NCBI GenBank assembly: GCA_018398765.1
Contig: JAHBMJ010000582.1
Span: 17,590 to 44,598 of the forward strand
DNA: 27,009 nt
From: Chromera velia
Taxonomy: Eukaryota; Sar; Chromeraceae
Reading direction: 5' to 3'
The notes below the pieces were generated by a model. It did not search any database, was not told the DNA's origin, and worked only from the letters and a program-made list of their open reading frames with translations. Shown here piece by piece: positions 1 to 11,596 of the stretch. Both the position numbers and the translations under genes were made by a program. The first letter of the stretch is position 1; the number at the start of each line of letters is the position of its first letter.

Positions 1-189
1 GGGGGGGGGGGGGAGGCCGGTGAAGTATCCTACAGGGAGAAACTTGAAAAAAAAAAAAGTACCCGAGGGACATCGGATGTCTGATACTTAGGCATCCAAA
101 AATGGATTTGAAAAAAAAAAACGAGCTCCCCCCAGAGGAGCGGCTCCGGGTTTCTTTTTGTCCGGAGACAGAGACAGAAAGACGGAAAG

Positions 190-265
190 ACAGACAGACA
201 GACAGATTCACGGTCTGACCAAGACCACCCGACTGCTTGCTTCACTGACTGACTGACTGACTTTT
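190..265. repeat. GACA/TGAC tetranucleotide repeats in helicase gene
   Basis: GACAGACAGACAGA at about 189-206 and GACTGACTGACTGAC at about 246-262. On the minus strand the latter reads as repeated GTCAGT directly after the last helicase exon, so the 5' splice site of that intron seems to lie inside the repeat. A related TGACTGCCTGCC array sits at about 587-640 in the preceding intron. Confidence 0.8.
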
Positions 266-2606
266 CAGTCATGCCAAAGTCGTCAAAGAACTTCGCGGCA
301 GAGACAGACTCGAGACTTGAGGGAACAGGAGAGGAAGGCGCAGAAGCAGGACCCCAATTCCGCACCACCAAGTTCTCATCGGAAGAAGAAGCGGACTGCT
401 GTTGGAATTGGACGCCCTGCAGGGACGGACAAGGAAGGTGGGGCGGGGGGGGGAAGAAGATGAAAAAAACAGAAAAGCAAAGGTATTGAAAGGGGACTGC
501 ACAGAAGGAAGGTACGAGGAGACGAAGACGGAAGTGCAAGAGCCAAAGCTCTCTCTGTCGGCGACAAGCGGAAGATTCCTTCAGGCACTGACTGACTGCC
601 TGCCTGCCTGCCTGCTTGCCTGCCTGACTGACTGACTGACAGTTGGAGGCCTTCTGTTTGTTTCCCCCATGCCTCTCCGAGCCTGTGTCCATCCCGTCTC
701 TTCCCTGCCGTTTCTGTCCAGCCCACTCATTGAACACATTTTGAACCAAATCTCCTCCACCCAGGCGTGCAACCAGTAGAGAACGTCCGCCATCGTCACG
801 CAGCTTTCAAGAGCCTCTGGAGCAAACGAGACAGTCAGGGAGCCTCCGTTTGTTGCCCCTCCAGATGTTTCAGCAGAAGGACCTGCCCCCCCTCTCGCTT
901 GGCTCTGTGCCCCGTCTCCCTCTCCCTCTGCCTGGCTGGACCCGCCGCTCAAGCGGCTCACTCCTCGACGCGTAAATTCGCTGCAGGGAGAACTCAAAAC
1001 AAAAAAAGGGCCAGAGAGGAGAAGGGCAAAGGGGGACACTGGATGTGGAGGAAAGAAAATCGGATCTTCGTTCTCACATGTATGTCTTCCCCTCCCTCCC
1101 ATGCATTCATGCGGAGATATCCCCATGACACTCATTAAAGTCACGCAAAGAGATTGATCCCAAGGAATTCAGAGTTGACAAACCAGAAAATCATCCAACC
1201 AACCCCCCCACACTCCACCCGAACAACGGCCAGTAGGCTCTCCCTGCTCACTCACTCACCTAGGTGGAGGAGCTCCGTCGTCCTCGATGTCGTCCTCTTC
1301 TTCTTCCTCGTCTTCTCCTTCCCCCTTCCCTTGCCTGCCCTCTGCATCGACCGGAACTCCTGCTCCAATTTCAGCAGCAGCAGCAGCAGCAGCAGGCGGA
1401 GATGCGGGACGTGACGGCACTCCTGGTGGTGTCACTATCACCTTTCGGGGACGCCCATTTTCCAAATTCTCGTCCGGACGGTCCAGATCTTCGTCCTCTC
1501 TTCCTCGCTTCACTGTCGCTGTCTGGGGGGCCGACTGACTTACGGGGAGATCCTGGCTGGAGGACGCTTGGGGCATTTCTTCGTCTCTCTCTCCACTTGT
1601 GTCCACAACAAAGCGGATTTCCGTCTTCTCTTTTCTGCTTCCCATCTCCTGTTCAAGCGCCTTCTGAAATCTTTGGACCATCGAAGGGTCGATTGCAGCA
1701 GCAGCAGCAGGGCCGTTGGCAGCGTGGTGTGTTGGGATGGTCATGGGCACTCTGTGCTCTCTCGGGTCCTCCTCGTCAGACACATCCGACCCCGCCAGTA
1801 AAAGGTTCATGGTTTTCGCAGTCTCTGCTGCCTTGTCTAATTGGAACATGACTGAATGGAGCACCTGGTGAGTCAGATTCAGTGAGCCTCCTTCTCTGAC
1901 GGAGAGCCAAAGAGGGTCACGTCGCAGTGAGAAAAAGACGGGAGGGAACCGGAAGGACGAGAAAGACAGAAAAACGCGTCCATGCGCCCCAACCAAATTT
2001 AGGCAGAATTCTGATGCAGGAGAAAAAGAGTGGGGGGAACACAAAGCATGAGCGAGCGTCGCCACACACACAACACACACACGCGCGCGGGANGGGGGGG
2101 GGGGGCGAAGGAACTGCCTTTTTTGTATGCACACAAGTGCCATGCAGGGAAACCTAAAGCATGGACAATCAAGAAGAAAGCATCGGTGGCACGGAAAAGG
2201 CCAAAGAGTTCCTCACTGCCTGCCTACCTGCAGGAGTCCTCGAGGTTATGTGCCTCATCAATGATCACGATGCTGTCCTCGATTGGCACCTTCGCTCCCG
2301 CAGCCACTGAAGGATCCAGAACGTACTGATACGGACATACAATCAACTGAGCATCGTCCATCAGGACCTGCACGCAGAAAAGATCATTGATTGATCAGGT
2401 TCAAAAGGCGTCCACGCGTGCACTCATGCACACACATAGACGAGAGACAGGGCCAGAATCAGGCACCCGAGCAGACCAGAGAAGGGCAGGACGACAGTGT
2501 AGCCGGCTCCGGTGCAATGTCTGTGTCCAAGTCTGCATCTATGGCTGTAGACGCATGCCCACTCCTTGAAGTCTACTACTGCTACGATCACGATCCCCCC
2601 CCCCCC

Positions 2607-2641
<35 letters not shown>

Positions 2642-5600
2642 CGAGAGAGAGAGAGGAGACCGAAATGCATGGATATGCGCACACAGTAAACAGCACTCAG
2701 CCTGCCTTCATCTGCGACCCCCATGCAGACCGACGAACCCTTGATGTGTAATACGGACAGCAACCCGCCGCCTCCACCACCTCTGCTGCCGCCGCTGCCC
2801 TGTCACGTCTGGGCCTCGGCCGTCCCACAGAAAACGAAGACGATGAAGAAGAAGAAGAAGACGGGTCCTTGACAGGTCTCTTGCACACCTCCACTAACTC
2901 TTCCACGTCAAATAAGCCTGTGATAACTTCTTTATTCGAATGCGATTCCACATCACTATCTTCACCGTCAGATGGATCGTCCTGTTCTTCTGTGCTCCTT
3001 CCTTTAAACACATGACCGCCCCCTTCCTCCCCCTCTGTCTCCAGACTGAACAACGGACCCGACCGAGCCCAACCATCTGGACGGAGACGCCTCGCTATGC
3101 GCTGTGCAAACTTGGACCTCGCAAGATTCAAGTAGTAAGGACAGAACATCGGTCCCGCTTCACCCTCTCCCCCCCCATCTGCACCAGAAGCAGATGTGCC
3201 GGCAGAGCCTCGTGCCGTCCCCTGTGTCGAGCGCCTCACGGATATTCTGCAAGCACAACGTACGGACTTCACCTATCCCTGCCAAGTTGCATGCATATCA
3301 TGATGCAGTCAAGACGACACGACCCCTGCATGCGACACGCTAACGTGCAGAGAAGGGAGAAGCAGACAAGAGGGGCAACTACCGAAGGTACAAGAACCCA
3401 AAAGAACAGGTCAGATGCAGACACGAGGGCAGAGCAGACTTGCAACGGGTCTGTCTGGGCGTCCTCCAGTCCACAAAACTTTCAAATCGAGACCCACATA
3501 TCTAAACGAAAGCCCTTCTATGCGCTGTATAACTCCTCTAACATCCACATCGACACGTATGCACGGACACCCACACATCCATAAGCTAGATATAAATTCA
3601 TTAATTGTATCTACTCACCCTTCCACTTGTACATCGAACCCCGCGCCCCTTCCAGAGCCCCTAGACTTCTGTTGGCTCTTCACTATAGAGTCCGCCCCTT
3701 TGCAGAGCGCCCTGCACTTGTCTCGGAAGGCCCCGTCCTCCCCCTTCAACTTGAAAGCTGTGGAGGAACCTCCGTTGCTGCCTCCCCCGTTTGCCGTCTC
3801 TGCACTGTCCCCTTCACTCCCACCGTCTCCTCCCCTTCTGTTCCGCCCCCGTCGCCCCCCCTGACCTCCATTCCCCTCCCCCTCTCCCTCTATTTGGCTC
3901 TTGAACGGACACATGCGCAGTCGGGAACCCAACACAGTCATGCGAGGAGTGTACGCGGACCTCTTCGCCTCCTTGACTATTTGATCCACCTGCAGCAAGT
4001 CGTGAGGAGATAATCTTCGGATGCTTTTTTTTTGTCACTCCTTGGCGCACGTGATGAGGAGCAGGACAAGAATACTGCAGACGAGAAGACCCTCTCGCTG
4101 CTCTTAGCCACTTCGCTGAAACTTTTGAGCGAAGACACAAAGAAGAATCCGAAACATGTCTCTTCCCCCCTTTTTTGTGGACGCAAACGCCTAACTACAC
4201 AGCTATTCAAATGGACTGGGTCATACGAAAAGGTAGTGAAGGTATTCAAGAAGCTTTCTCTCTGAATTTGAATGCATCTCATCTGTCTGACCTGAGCGTG
4301 GGTTCTTGTCAGGTAGATCACTCGGGGAATGTTGACGCCTAATGGGCCCAGAGGCGCTGTGTCGGACAGAAACGTACCGCCACCCCCTGCTGCAGCAGCA
4401 GCAGGTGCTTGGGGGGGCGTTGCCTCCCTCTGCGTCTGTGAGTCTGTCGGAAGGCCTCCGAAGTCGTCCCCCTCCCCGGACTCTTGCCAGCCTGTTCCGT
4501 TTGGACGGGGAGGGCCTGCTGTTGGATGATGGGGTCCTTCTGCTGTCGCATCTTTCAGCTGCGTTACAGGCCCCTTAGGCACTCTGTCTCCCCCTCCTCC
4601 CCTTCCTTCCGGTCTGCCATGAAGTTGCATTCTCCGAAGCTGAAGAGCTCTGTGCCTCTGCCAGGCGAGAGACGCACAGAGCAGGGCAGCGGTCTTTCCC
4701 GTTCCTGCAGGCACACGTTCATCAGTCAGCCGGTCTCTCGCAGGCTCACGCACTCCCAGACTCGCTGAATTACTTGAGCAATCATTCAATCAATCTGTCA
4801 TTTGTTCATTACTTCAATTAAGCGTTCAATTGTTCATCACTTCAATCAACCATCAATCAATCAGTCATTTAATCATTTATTCATTGCCTCAATGAATCAA
4901 TTAATCAATCAATCATCAATGAAGACAGCAACAGATGTTTGAGATCCTGCCGCTTGATTCGCTGCCCGGTATCTCTGCAGTCCCGTTTACTCCAATAAAA
5001 GTCTTCGTCCTCCATGCAACGAATTGCCGTTTTGTCCCGCCTTCCTTTTTTAAATCTTTCGACATGATGCACTCCTCCGTCGCCAGGCCTCGTCCCCGAG
5101 GCCCGGCTAGCAGTACCTCCATTATTCTACCATCACATCCAGTACAGCCTCTGTTATGTGATGGGCCATCTGTTGTCTGTTGTGTTAATAGAGGCCGAAT
5201 GGTTCCTTTTCAATGTTGCATTCCCTTCTTCCATTTTCCCGGCTCTTTTCTTGTGTTGATTTACTCATTCACGCACTTTCAAATGTACTTGCTCACTCAA
5301 AACTCGATCGATCATTTTGGCCAACGTAGAAGGAAGCCCCCGATGACTTTGATGGAGGTGCATTTGGGGAGAGGGGGGGGCAGTAGCTGAAAGGCTTTAC
5401 TGACAAGGAAAAGCGAGCACGCGGGCAGGCACTCACCTGTTGGTGACTCGATCAGTGCGTGCCCCTCCCTCTTGTAGGCCTTGATGAGGGCGTTCATGAC
5501 CATTCTCTGTGGCCGCAGGGCATCGCTGTAGTGCCATTGGATCTCCACCCCTTGCAGAGGAATCACCTTCTGCGTCTTCTCGGACAGATTCTTGGAGTTC

Positions 5601-5758
5601 ACATGCTCTGCATTGAAGTCGTATGGGCGGCCTTTCAGTTTGCATGGCGTTGACGCAGAGGCTGCAGAATCCACAGGGCTGGTCTCTGCGCTTCCTCCAA
5701 CGGTGAGAAGCTTGAGGTTCTCTGCCAAGACCTCGGGACAATTCCTTGATCCGCTCAT
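262..5758 (-). CDS. FANCJ/BRIP1-like Fe-S DEAH DNA helicase, 8 exons, 3' end outside window
   Basis: A superfamily 2 helicase of the XPD/FANCJ/RTEL1/DDX11 group; FANCJ unwinds DNA 5'-3' in repair of crosslinks and G-quadruplexes (family knowledge). Exons on minus: 5758-5437, 4704-4292, 3989-3619, 3246-2739, 2367-2228, 1895-1260, 980-761, 416-~262. Every junction I joined keeps the frame. In order: Q-motif-like region, Walker A SPTGTGKT (K111, split by intron 1), motif Ia IYLTRTHAQ at the end of exon 2, Fe-S cysteines in RMCP, DKCRALC, MFCPYY and CCPYYTSR, then CPYQYVLD and the DEAH box IIDEAHN (residues 575-578). DVEELV before CCPYYTSR and CPY before the DEAH exon favour FANCJ over XPD or RTEL1. 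Low-complexity Ser, Ala and acidic stretches interrupt the Fe-S region and follow the DEAH box. Motifs III-VI are not reached. The donor at 2738 (GTTCGT) is unusual, and the last exon's end is provisional. Start at 5758 is the first in-frame ATG; a 5' UTR exon is possible. Confidence 0.88.
2088..2106. repeat. G-homopolymer with an unresolved base (N at 2093)
   Basis: A G-run with one N in the helicase intron that precedes the exon starting at 1895. Its length in the assembly is not reliable. A similar run with an N lies at 10581-10600. Confidence 0.9.
2608..2638. repeat. (CA)n microsatellite after a C-run, helicase intron
   Basis: About 15 CA units preceded by a run of C at 2595-2606. It lies in the intron between the Fe-S exon and the DEAH-box exon of the helicase. 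Confidence 0.95.
4770..4920. repeat. TCAA/TCAT-rich degenerate tetranucleotide array, helicase intron 1
   Basis: About 150 bp of imperfect TCAA, TCAT and TTCA units with many CAATCAATCA runs. It sits in helicase intron 1, just upstream of the exon that completes Walker A. Confidence 0.7.
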
Positions 5759-6273
5759 CTTCGCACAGCACCAGCTGCAATCAAGTTCGCGCGTGTCTAA
5801 AATCTTCTAGTCATGTCAAGACCCGACAGAAAGAGACGACCCGGCAGGATAAAGCGTCACGCCAGGAGAGGCTGTCACACCAGGAGTCTGCAGATGATCC
5901 GTCCAAACCCTGATTCGGCGCTAAGAGCCGTCTCCTGATCGATGCCCACGCACTGCATTCATTGCCTTTAGCTCGGTCAGACAGGTCAGGCAATTTTGTT
6001 GAACCCAAAAGTTCAAGGGCGTTCTGTCGATATTTCAGCACTTATTGATTACGGCTTTCCGATCCCGTTTCTTTGGGTGATTCCATTGCGTAACCTGCTG
6101 TATCGGCTTGGTCTTATGCACAAAGTAACTTTTGAGCGATCGCTGCTGTCAGATCGTTCAGATATTGTGGTCGAGCTTTCAGACAGTCGGAGACAGAAGA
6201 GACAGCCTGCATTGTCGACTGCAGCACGGCAAGGACGTGAGTGGCTGGCCAAGTGCGAAGGAAGGTTTCAGAG
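5759..6273. promoter_or_regulatory. Divergent intergenic region between helicase and LRAT gene
   Basis: About 515 bp separate the helicase start codon (minus) from the LRAT start codon (plus), so any promoters and 5' UTRs of both genes must lie here or in upstream exons. A possible acceptor just above the helicase ATG (TTGATTGCAG at about 5774-5783 on minus) could end a 5' UTR intron. I see no clear TATA box. A plus-strand open frame at 5996-6391 is not supported by splice sites or similarity. Confidence 0.45.
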
Positions 6274-7955
6274 ATGGAGGGAGTTCATCGCTTTGCAGCA
6301 CATGGGACGGTCGTGGTGGACCAGTACAAGTTTCTTTCTGCGACCATTGCGGATTGCGGCCTTCAGGGAAGATTTACAGTGGACAGGCTGACTCACGATG
6401 ACTCACTTCATGAAAACAGTGTGGTGTTCGTGGACGAACTTATACCCTCTGACCTCTCCTCCTTGGACAATTTGCGAAATACCCTCAGGAGGATCACCTC
6501 CAAGCACCCCCTCTGCATCATCCTGTGTGGGCAGAACTCTCCCAGCCTCGAAAGTGACCACCTGGGCCGAGACTTTCTTGAGGAACGCTGCCCTGTAGTT
6601 CTTGTGTGCACAGACCTCTCCTTTGCTGCAAACATGCGAAGAACGTTTGATGAGGCAGCCGCAGCATCAAGGACAGGAATGGGGGGAAGTGCAGAGAATG
6701 TGACGACTGTGGAAGTTAGGGGGCTGCAGTTCTGTGTAGTGACGCCTGTGTGTCTAAAACCGGGGGACCACATCAAACGGGAACTGACGTGCCAAGGAAT
6801 CGCGTAAGTCCCACTCCTGTCGCCTGCCAATCACCCCATTCCATTCGTCTGCTTCTCCCACCCAGTTCCACTTTACCCCTACTGATCTGGAACGGAGCAG
6901 ACTTGAAGCCAACCCTTTCCAGCCAGTTTGCGTATCCTCTGTAGTGTACGAATCTAGCGTTCAGGGGATCTGCCTTGCAAATGTCTGGCCTGCCGCTCTC
7001 CCCCACTTTCTTCTTTCGCTTGCCAGCCATCCGACTTTACTCTTTCGGTTCCTGTCACGCTCTGCGCGAACCGAATGCCTTCTTGCTGCGCAGCTTCTCC
7101 GTTTCTCAGAGGTTTCCTGATGAACGCACACCGTGCGTGCATTTTCGATTTCGTGTTTGCAGAGCACTTGCAACTCACCACGGGATCTACATGGGCAACG
7201 GGCGGGTGATTCACTTCTCTGGTAACGAATCTCGTGGCCAGGGTGTGTTGGGCCTCCTGACAAGCAAGCAGAGGGCCCAGATTTCCTCGACGTCCATCGG
7301 GGAGTTCATGCACAGAGGGAGCAGACTGGAGGTGGTCAACGATGGATCCCAGGAAGACACAGACGTCAGTCAGTGAGGCAGTCGAATTGTGGACGCGGGT
7401 ATCTCGTTCCCCACCCAGAAGTTGATTGCTGTAGTGAAGAAAGAGGCACGCTCTGCTTTATCTGAAAGGCTTCGCAGGAAGGCTAAAGTCAGGGTGCGTG
7501 CGAGAAGCCGGTTCGCTTGGCTCGGACTGTTCATCATTTGTTTTGTTTGGTTTTCGGCGCAGTCGACGTGTCGGTCGGTTTGGTCATCGTGGAATGATCA
7601 AGACACACGCAATTGCTTTAAAAAAAGGCAGACGAAGAAAGCACGCATTGAGGGATGGAGCACCCGGAGAACCAGACAGAAAAAAATGAGCAAGGAAGGA
7701 AGGAAGGAAGGCAGAAAGAAGCGGGGGAGAGGACGAAAGAAAGAAAAGCAAAACGGAAAGAAAGACACGCAGACCATCAGGCAGAGATGCAGAAGGAGTG
7801 AAGCAACGGTGCGGGTCAGCTTGCTCCCTCCTGTATTCCCTCCATGATTGTTTGTGACCAACGCACTGTAGTTCTCATAACCCTGCCTCTTCCCCTCTTT
7901 TCCATCTTTCAAAGCGGTCTTTCAGCTGAGTTTTGCTTTTCTCTCGGCCACTTGT

Positions 7956-8013
<58 letters not shown>

Positions 8014-8714
8014 CGTTCGTACATGCCTGCAGTCGGTCCTGCTGAGGGCCGAGGAAGCCTTGCACGAGCAGACTTTCGGGGACTACTCTCTGGTGTCCAA
8101 CAACTGCGAACACTTTGCAGACTATTGCAGGTAGGGGGTAGGTGGGCAGATGGTTCGGTCTGTGCGAAGTTTCAGGTTGGGGGAGCCCTCTCTTCTTGCA
8201 CACCTACTGTCGCTTGCCTGACTGTCAATCTGGTGAGGGTGCTTGCAAGGCAGAGAAAGCCTGATGGGCCACACCGACTGCACCTGGAAGAATGCTTGTG
8301 CTTTCGGCCTTTCCATTCGGAAATCGAGTTTGATCTCCCTTCGTTGAAGTATCGATCTCCTTTAATTCGTTTTCTGAATGCAGGAAAGGGGACAGGGGGC
8401 GAAGGTCCCGTCAGGTCGACACGGTTGCTCTCGGGGTGGGTGCAGTGGCTGCAGTTGCGGCTGGGGTGGCGGTGGCATCTGGTGCTGCCGCTGGGTATTT
8501 CTTCTCGACGCGTCGACAGGCGGAAGAGGGGGGGAGACAAAGTGGGGGGCAGGCAGAGGCGGGGAGGAGACGGAGAGAAGAGAGCGCCACAGATGCCGCC
8601 TCGGTACGTCCCGAAGACGAAGATGCCGTTGTATCAGCGGTACAAGACGCGCCCACTGATCGAGAGAGCGAAAACACGAACACGACTGTTGTTGAAGTTT
8701 GCCCACGGCAATGA
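6274..8714 (+). CDS. LRAT-domain (NlpC/P60-type) membrane protein, 4 exons
   Basis: A 386-residue protein from exons 6274-6803, 7163-7364, 8033-8130 and 8384-8714; phases agree at all three joins. LRAT-like proteins use a Cys-His thiol mechanism for acyl transfer or phospholipid hydrolysis (family knowledge). Residues about 165-276 hold the domain: LKPGDHIKRE, then THHGIYMGNGRVIHF with conserved His around 183 and 194, and NNCEHFADYC with the nucleophile-type Cys269. The order of H-box and NCEHF box is that of LRAT/HRASLS-like proteins. Residues 1-160 are unassigned and contain DELIPSDLSSL. Residues 291-317 form an Ala/Gly/Val-rich hydrophobic stretch, followed by a charged tail, so membrane anchoring is likely. 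The exon 2 donor (GTCAGT at 7365) is inferred; a small extra exon before 8033 cannot be excluded. Start 6274 is the first ATG; upstream in-frame sequence has only GTG. Confidence 0.85.
7957..8009 (+). repeat. (CT)n-(TG)n compound microsatellite in LRAT intron 2
   Basis: About 11 CT units run directly into about 16 TG units and end roughly 23 bp before the acceptor of LRAT exon 3. The CT part may serve as part of the polypyrimidine tract. Length variation here could affect splicing of the exon carrying the catalytic Cys. Confidence 0.95.
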
Positions 8715-9431
8715 GGATTAGATAGGATTAGCAATGATTCTCAATCAGTCTCGACACTACTCGACACGCATCATTGCATTCTAAAGTTGTATCAACTCTT
8801 AATTATACCTGAAGAGATTTTAAATGCTTCCTTCACTAATTTTTCATAAAGATTTGAATAGATTTAAAGTATATGTCAGATCTACTACTATAGTAATGTC
8901 AGATAGATTATGAAATTAGAGACAAGTCCGACCCCAAAGTGCCCAAACTTTAAAGTTTAAAACTTTTTTGACTTTTTAACTTTATATAACTCTAGTTACA
9001 AGTTATTACTGAGAAGCTTTAATTAATTTAATAACTTAATTGATGATAGATCTTTTATTCTCTTTCACTTTGAAAATCTTTTTAAGATTTATACTAATTA
9101 ACAAACTTTTAATTAACTAACTAGACTTTTAATAACTTTTAAAGTAAATTTCATTTTTTTTTTAAGTGGCAACTCATGGTCTAGCTCATCATTGGTCTAA
9201 AATTAGAAATAGAATTAGATTTTAAACTTTATTTTGCTTTAAGTTTTTACTTAGATTCTGAGAAACCATACTTATAGAGTTCCCTTCAAGTGACACTGTC
9301 CAAAGACTACTGGAGAGGCCTAGGGAGAGACTATATATACAATATGATCGATAACTTGAATGTTAACAAAAAAAAAAAAACAATTTCACTAGCAGAATCT
9401 TCGTAAAAATTTTGAATATGCATATTCTATT

Positions 9432-9472
<41 letters not shown>

Positions 9473-9780
9473 AATGTCATGGCATTGAACGAACGAATGA
9501 ATGATCGACTGAATCGATGTATACAATATATGAATGTCAGATCGATTAAACATTCAACATTGATTCATTTGTTCTAAAGTTTTTGACTGACAGTCGTTAC
9601 AAGTCTGAGTCGTGCTGCCCTGGCCTGCCCACCGCTGCAAAAGCAGTACACGGTCATCCACACCTAATACTCATCCCATCACCAGACTTCAATTGTTGCT
9701 CTTTTGCGCTATATGCTTTTTTGTTTCCCTCAAAAAGAAGTCTAGCCAAAAGTGCTCATAGTAACATCGTATGATTTTCA
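8715..9780. other. AT-rich gene-free region
   Basis: No open frame with coding character. It holds many short A/T-rich words such as AACTTTTAA and AATTAACTAA, a near-palindrome AAACTTTAAAGTTTAAAA near 8947, a poly-A run near 9368 and the (TA)n tract listed separately. The composition differs sharply from the GC-balanced genes on both sides. Confidence 0.6.
9435..9470. repeat. (TA)n microsatellite
   Basis: About 17 uninterrupted TA units within the AT-rich region downstream of the LRAT gene. Confidence 0.97.
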
Positions 9781-9898
9781 TGAATGATGAATGAGACAAG
9801 ACAAAATGGAAGGAGACGAGACGAAACGGGGCAGAACGGGAAGGATATAAGAAGGGGTTGGAACGGGCGAAACGGGGTGTGGGTAGCCGTTGGCATCT

Positions 9899-10262
9899 AT
9901 GGACTCCTTTGTTAAAAGTTTTTACAGAGAGAGGAAACAGAAACGGGACACTCAGTATCACTCAGTGACACGAAAAAAGGGGCGCAAAACGAGGCAAAGA
10001 ACGATCTCAATCCCTTTTTTTTTTAATCCTCAGGGAGGGATCATTCTCTCTCAGAGTTTCTCTCTGAAACACACACACTGGAAAACGGTGCACGGTTGTA
10101 GCACCTGTAAAAGTAGTCGCATGGATTCTTTTGTTCAATTTCTTTGAGATAGAGGACAGATAAACCGAACACTCAGGAAGAAAAAAGCACAAAACGAGAC
10201 AAAGGAAGATGCCGATTCGTTTTTCGCATTCTCGGGGAGGGATTATTCTGCATAAATTATTC
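9899..10262 (+). repeat. Diverged direct duplication, two copies of about 150 bp
   Basis: Copy 1 at about 9899-10060 and copy 2 at about 10122-10262 share the same order of landmarks: GGAyTCyTTTGTT, AGAGGA/ACAGA, CACTCAG, GCRCAAAACGAGRCAAAG, then TCrGGGAGGGATyATTCT. They differ by substitutions and small indels. No coding frame is kept. It may be a tandem duplication or part of an unidentified repeat. Confidence 0.65.
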
Positions 10263-10600
10263 TCTTACCCCCCCCGCCTTTTCCCCCTCTCTCCCTCGCT
10301 CCACATACTCCCCCTTTCGTGATTCGACGTCTCGTCTCATCTCGTCCCGTCCTGGCAGTGCGTCCCTTGTCGTCTGGTCTCCTCCCACTTCTTCTCGTCA
10401 CGTTTCGTCTCATCTCCTCCCGTCTCGTCCAGTCTGGTCTGATCTCCTCACATCACAAAGACTTTAAATAATATGTTTTTGTCCTGCACACATCACAAAG
10501 GGATGCTGCGGCCTCAAAGAACCACCTTCACGAAGGGACAGGAGAAAGCCGAACACAGCAGAGCCAGCAAAAAGATTGGTGGNGGGGGGGGGGGGGGGGG
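10263..10600. other. CGTCTC-rich tract and G-run, no gene seen
   Basis: Pyrimidine-rich DNA with degenerate CGTCTC/CATCTC repeats at about 10325-10450, and a G-run with N at 10583. GAGACGAGACGAAACG-like words at about 9811-9826 resemble the reverse complement of words near 10400-10412. Confidence 0.45.
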
Positions 10601-10869
10601 TTTCGAGGCAAGGACGAAGAGAACAGAGATCACAGAACACACAGGAGAGCTTCGAGCGGGGCCAATAACGTCCTGCGCATTCCAGTTCATTGCCCCTTTA
10701 CACCCCGGTCCCATCAATCGCCGAGTGTCCGCAGAGTCCATTGAGTCCGTCCCCATGGCGGTAGATGCAAGAAAAGAGGAAGGGAAGGAGGGATTCAAAA
10801 GCTAATGCAGGATTTAAAACAGGACAGGACGGTCACCACGCAAGACCCGTCCACTGAGAACGTCAACCA

Positions 10870-11200
10870 GTGGACACAGCTGATTGTGCAAAAAAGGGGA
10901 AAAACGGTCATCGGACCGCAAAAAGAGTTGAACGAGGAGTTCCTCCTCTCCTTTCGGTTGGATCCGAATTCATCGAATCCGTCATCCTCGGTCAGAATGA
11001 CTCCCAAAAGGTACTGATCAGCATTGAACAATTGTCAATATTTCCAACAATTGCCTTCATCGCAGCAGATTGAACTGATGCGCATGCTGATCAACAGTCC
11101 CACGGAGGCAGGTGATGTCTGCCAAGACAAAACAGACGAGGCACGCATTGCCAAGTCAACGTTCAGGCGCTTGATTCGCAAAAACGCCCTCTTTCTTTAA
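10870..11200 (+). CDS. Candidate 3' end of a gene of unknown function, two exons
   Basis: Open frame 10870-11010 ends at a GT donor; a 55-nt intron ends in ATCGCAG at 11065; exon 11066-11200 continues in phase 0 to TAA. The second exon reads QIELMRMLINSPTEAG and ends STFRRLIRKNALFL, which has ordinary coding character. The first exon includes SEFIESVILGQNDSQK. Upstream exons are not resolved; the open frame begins with GTG, so the true start lies elsewhere. An overlapping frame (10805-11017) ending SSSVRMTPKRY is also open. No family recognised. It would converge on the minus-strand candidate ending at 11597. Confidence 0.3.
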
Positions 11201-11596
11201 TTCATGAGGAGCGCCAAGATCAGGCTTTCCAGCGGCCAGCCATCAAACGATCGAACGGACAGAGCGACAATGGGGCGACCTTCTTCCACAGAGGGGAAAA
11301 AGACACGTGGATCGAGACGGAAGCCAACACGTGCAGACAGATCGACAGAGAGGGAGAAAAGACTGAAGGAATTAAGGAGCGTGTCCAGAAAGGTCAGCCT
11401 GCACTTATACCTCGAATAGCGAAACAGGCTCAGACCTTCACGTAGACATAAGCAGACAAGAGAAATGCCACTTAGAAAAAGGGACTGACCGGAGCCAGTG
11501 AGCCGCAGTGACTGAATGAGATCCATGGCATGTACTTTCTTTCCGACACACCGAACAAAACTGCAGCAACAATTTGAAGGAAATCATGCAATGTTT
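11201..11596. other. No gene supported
   Basis: Purine-rich on plus. Short open frames occur on both strands (11204-11419 plus, 11526-11197 minus) but show no splice support or recognisable domain. This is likely the 3' flanks of two converging candidate genes. Confidence 0.4.

Noticed and set aside
1-13. Poly-G at the window start
   Set aside because: Simple homopolymer, possibly an assembly edge; no telomeric unit is seen.
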